From positions 1-6,730 of the forward strand of contig JACQZL010000324.1 in NCBI GenBank assembly GCA_016213865.1: a stretch of 6,730 nt of DNA, read 5' to 3'. A model generated the notes under the pieces. The model saw only the letters and a program-made list of their open reading frames with translations. It made no database searches and had not been told where the DNA came from. The translations under genes were made by a program, and so were the position numbers. This document shows positions 5,523 to 6,730 of this stretch, one piece after another (position 1 is the stretch's first letter; the number at the start of each line of letters is the position of its first letter). The stretch comes from Candidatus Rifleibacteriota bacterium. GTDB taxonomy: Bacteria; UBP17; UBA6191; JACPRK01.

Positions 5523-6572
5523 ATGAAACCCTCGAAACACGGTCTGCAGTCCCCCCTTGCGATTGGCTGCCTGGCAGCGATACTGCTCGGGTTTCTCTTC
5601 CTGCTCGGTGCGGCACCGCCGTGGGTCGTCGTGGCGCTTCCGGCGTTCGGGATCGTGGCGATGGCCGGCTTCCTCTCGGCGTCCTCCAGTTCCGTCGCGG
5701 GAAGGGCCCCTTCGTACAAGGGCCTGCAAGCGCCGCCGGAGTCGTTCTGGCTGCACCCGACTCATAGCTGGGTGCGCGACGACTTCCAGGGCGAGGCGAC
5801 GGTCGGCCTCGACGATCTCCTGGGCCGCAGCCTGGGCCGTCCGGATCGGGTGACTCTGCCGAAGGTGGGGGACTCGGTCGAGTGTGGTCAGCCGCTCGTC
5901 ACGCTCCAGCGAGGCGGCCGTTCGGTCGTCGTGCGCGCCCCTCTCGCGGGCCGGGTGGTCCGCGTCAACGAGACCCTCTCCGGCAGCACCGACCTGGCCC
6001 GCCGGTCCCCGTACGACGAGGGCTGGTGCGTGCGCCTGGCCGTGCCAGCGCCCCCCGGGGCCGCGGCCGGGTTGCTCACCGGCGAGGCCGCGCGTGACTG
6101 GTTCCGGGCCGAGGTCGACCGGATGCTCGGCTTGGTGGTGCCCGAGCAGAGCCCGAGCGGGGCGATGGCCGACGGCGGCGTCCTGGTGGCCGACTTCGCG
6201 GACCTCCTCGACGACCCGCTCTTCGATCGGATTGCCGCCGCGTTCCTCGGCAGCGGCATCGAGGAGCGGGCCTGGACCCGCGACGGCCTGCGGAGGCACG
6301 GCGGCGAGACGGTCTGGCGCGGCGACTACTGGCGTTTCGACAACGCCCTGCACGTCCACGTCGACGGTTACACGGTCCTCCCGGGCGAGGCCACGGCGGT
6401 CTACTACCGGCTGCCGATCCCGCTGGTCGCGACCGGCGGCGCAGTGACCGGGTTCCTGTTCCGCTTCCTGATCCCGGTGATCGGCCTGGTAGCTGTCTTC
6501 GCGGTGGCCGTTCAGGCCCTGGCGACCTTCACGGGCCTCACCTCTCGTCAGGCCAAGTCTCAGAACTCCTGA
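5523..6572 (+). CDS. Membrane-anchored GcvH-like protein lacking the lipoyl lysine
   Basis: This is a 349-residue protein. Two hydrophobic helices lie near residues 11-30 and 34-52, and a long hydrophobic C-terminal stretch (about 298-337) gives one or two more, so it is an inner-membrane protein. Between them is a degenerate lipoyl domain of the glycine cleavage H-protein type (about 72-172) with HPTHSWV 78-84, LPKVGDSV 112-119, RAPLAGRVVRVNE 138-150 and SPYDEGW 162-168. The position of the lipoyl-lysine, eight residues before P140, is G132, within QRGGRS, so no lipoyl attachment is expected there. After it comes a module with ADGG (216-219), also present in the minus-strand paralogue, then about 75 residues I do not recognise (RGDYWRFDNALHVHVDGY). 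Unlike the paralogue it lacks the cysteine cluster. It is divergent from the regulatory cluster and sits behind the best sigma-54 match in the control region, so it is a likely output gene. Its biochemical role is unknown; a scaffold or assembly role at the membrane is only a guess. Confidence 0.83.
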   Translation: MKPSKHGLQSPLAIGCLAAILLGFLFLLGAAPPWVVVALPAFGIVAMAGFLSASSSSVAGRAPSYKGLQAPPESFWLHPTHSWVRDDFQGEATVGLDDLLGRSLGRPDRVTLPKVGDSVECGQPLVTLQRGGRSVVVRAPLAGRVVRVNETLSGSTDLARRSPYDEGWCVRLAVPAPPGAAAGLLTGEAARDWFRAEVDRMLGLVVPEQSPSGAMADGGVLVADFADLLDDPLFDRIAAAFLGSGIEERAWTRDGLRRHGGETVWRGDYWRFDNALHVHVDGYTVLPGEATAVYYRLPIPLVATGGAVTGFLFRFLIPVIGLVAVFAVAVQALATFTGLTSRQAKSQNS

Positions 6573-6608
6573 CATGCCGGTGGCACATGTTGACACGTGC
6601 TTATATCG

Positions 6609-6622
6609 CGCGCATGTGCGCG
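6609..6622. repeat. Small GC hairpin after the membrane gene
   Basis: CGCGC-ATGT-GCGCG forms a 5-base GC stem 37 bases after the stop codon at 6570-6572. No T-run follows (AATTCGCC), so I do not call it a classical intrinsic terminator, though it might help stop transcription. Confidence 0.25.
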
Positions 6623-6717
6623 AATTCGCCCAGGTTCTATGCACTGGTGTGACAGGCCAAATCGCCACCCCCCTCCGTCGGCCTCCAGCGGGAGACGGTA
6701 TTACACAGGGGTATGTC

Positions 6718-6723
6718 AGGAGG
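6718..6723 (+). promoter_or_regulatory. Possible Shine-Dalgarno at the window edge
   Basis: AGGAGG is followed by only seven bases before the window ends, and no start codon is visible in them. A gene starting just beyond the edge would be correctly spaced. This cannot be decided here. Confidence 0.2.
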
Positions 6724-6730
6724 TCTGAGT

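Noticed and set aside
6581..6600. Sigma-54 promoter starting TGGCACATGTTGAC after the membrane gene
   Set aside because: There is a good TGGCAC but no GC at the required 10-base distance from GG.
6590..6618. Sigma-70 promoter from TTGACA
   Set aside because: The only AT-rich hexamer, TATATC, is 6 bases away; at 17 bases the sequence is CATGTG.
5499..6668. Long minus-strand open frame (389 residues) opposite the membrane H-like gene
   Set aside because: The plus-strand frame has a ribosome binding site, membrane helices and an H-like domain; the opposite frame is a shadow without motifs.
1..6730. CRISPR array, insertion sequence or prophage
   Set aside because: No regularly spaced direct repeats, transposase, integrase or phage genes are visible.

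Overview
The window is high-GC bacterial DNA and carries one compact regulatory module. Four genes on the minus strand read right to left: a cysteine-rich H-protein-like gene (4925-4176), an NtrC-type sigma-54 activator (4061-2709), an archaemetzincin-like metalloprotease (2653-2099) and a membrane histidine kinase with cytochrome c-type motifs (2076-343). A fifth gene on the plus strand (5523-6572) encodes a membrane-anchored paralogue of the first. It is divergently transcribed across a 597-base intergenic region. The host looks like an environmental Gram-negative bacterium: the kinase has a periplasmic sensor with c-type heme attachment motifs, and the regulator is sigma-54 dependent. The palindromic repeats and the gene families would fit Planctomycetes, Deltaproteobacteria or Acidobacteria. 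I cannot settle this without database searches.

Layout: 1-342 is non-coding and holds a two-hairpin inverted repeat (43-114). 343-4925 is the four-gene minus-strand cluster, with gaps of 22, 55 and 114 bases. The 4062-4175 gap holds a possible extended -10 promoter for the regulator. 4926-5522 is the divergent control region. It contains two sigma-54 (-24/-12) promoter matches with exact GG-N10-GC spacing, each pointing at the flanking gene, plus palindromes that could be activator binding sites and two tandem hairpins. 6573-6730 is non-coding apart from a weak hairpin and a Shine-Dalgarno-like sequence at the edge.

How the parts may work together (inference): the kinase would sense redox state, a ligand or gas through its diheme-like periplasmic domain and phosphorylate the NtrC-type regulator. 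The regulator would then activate both sigma-54 promoters, driving its own cluster and the divergent membrane protein. Both H-protein-like products lack the lipoyl-lysine at the expected place, so they are unlikely to serve glycine cleavage. A metzincin-type protease co-encoded between a response regulator and its kinase is the most unusual part and suggests a proteolytic output or feedback step.
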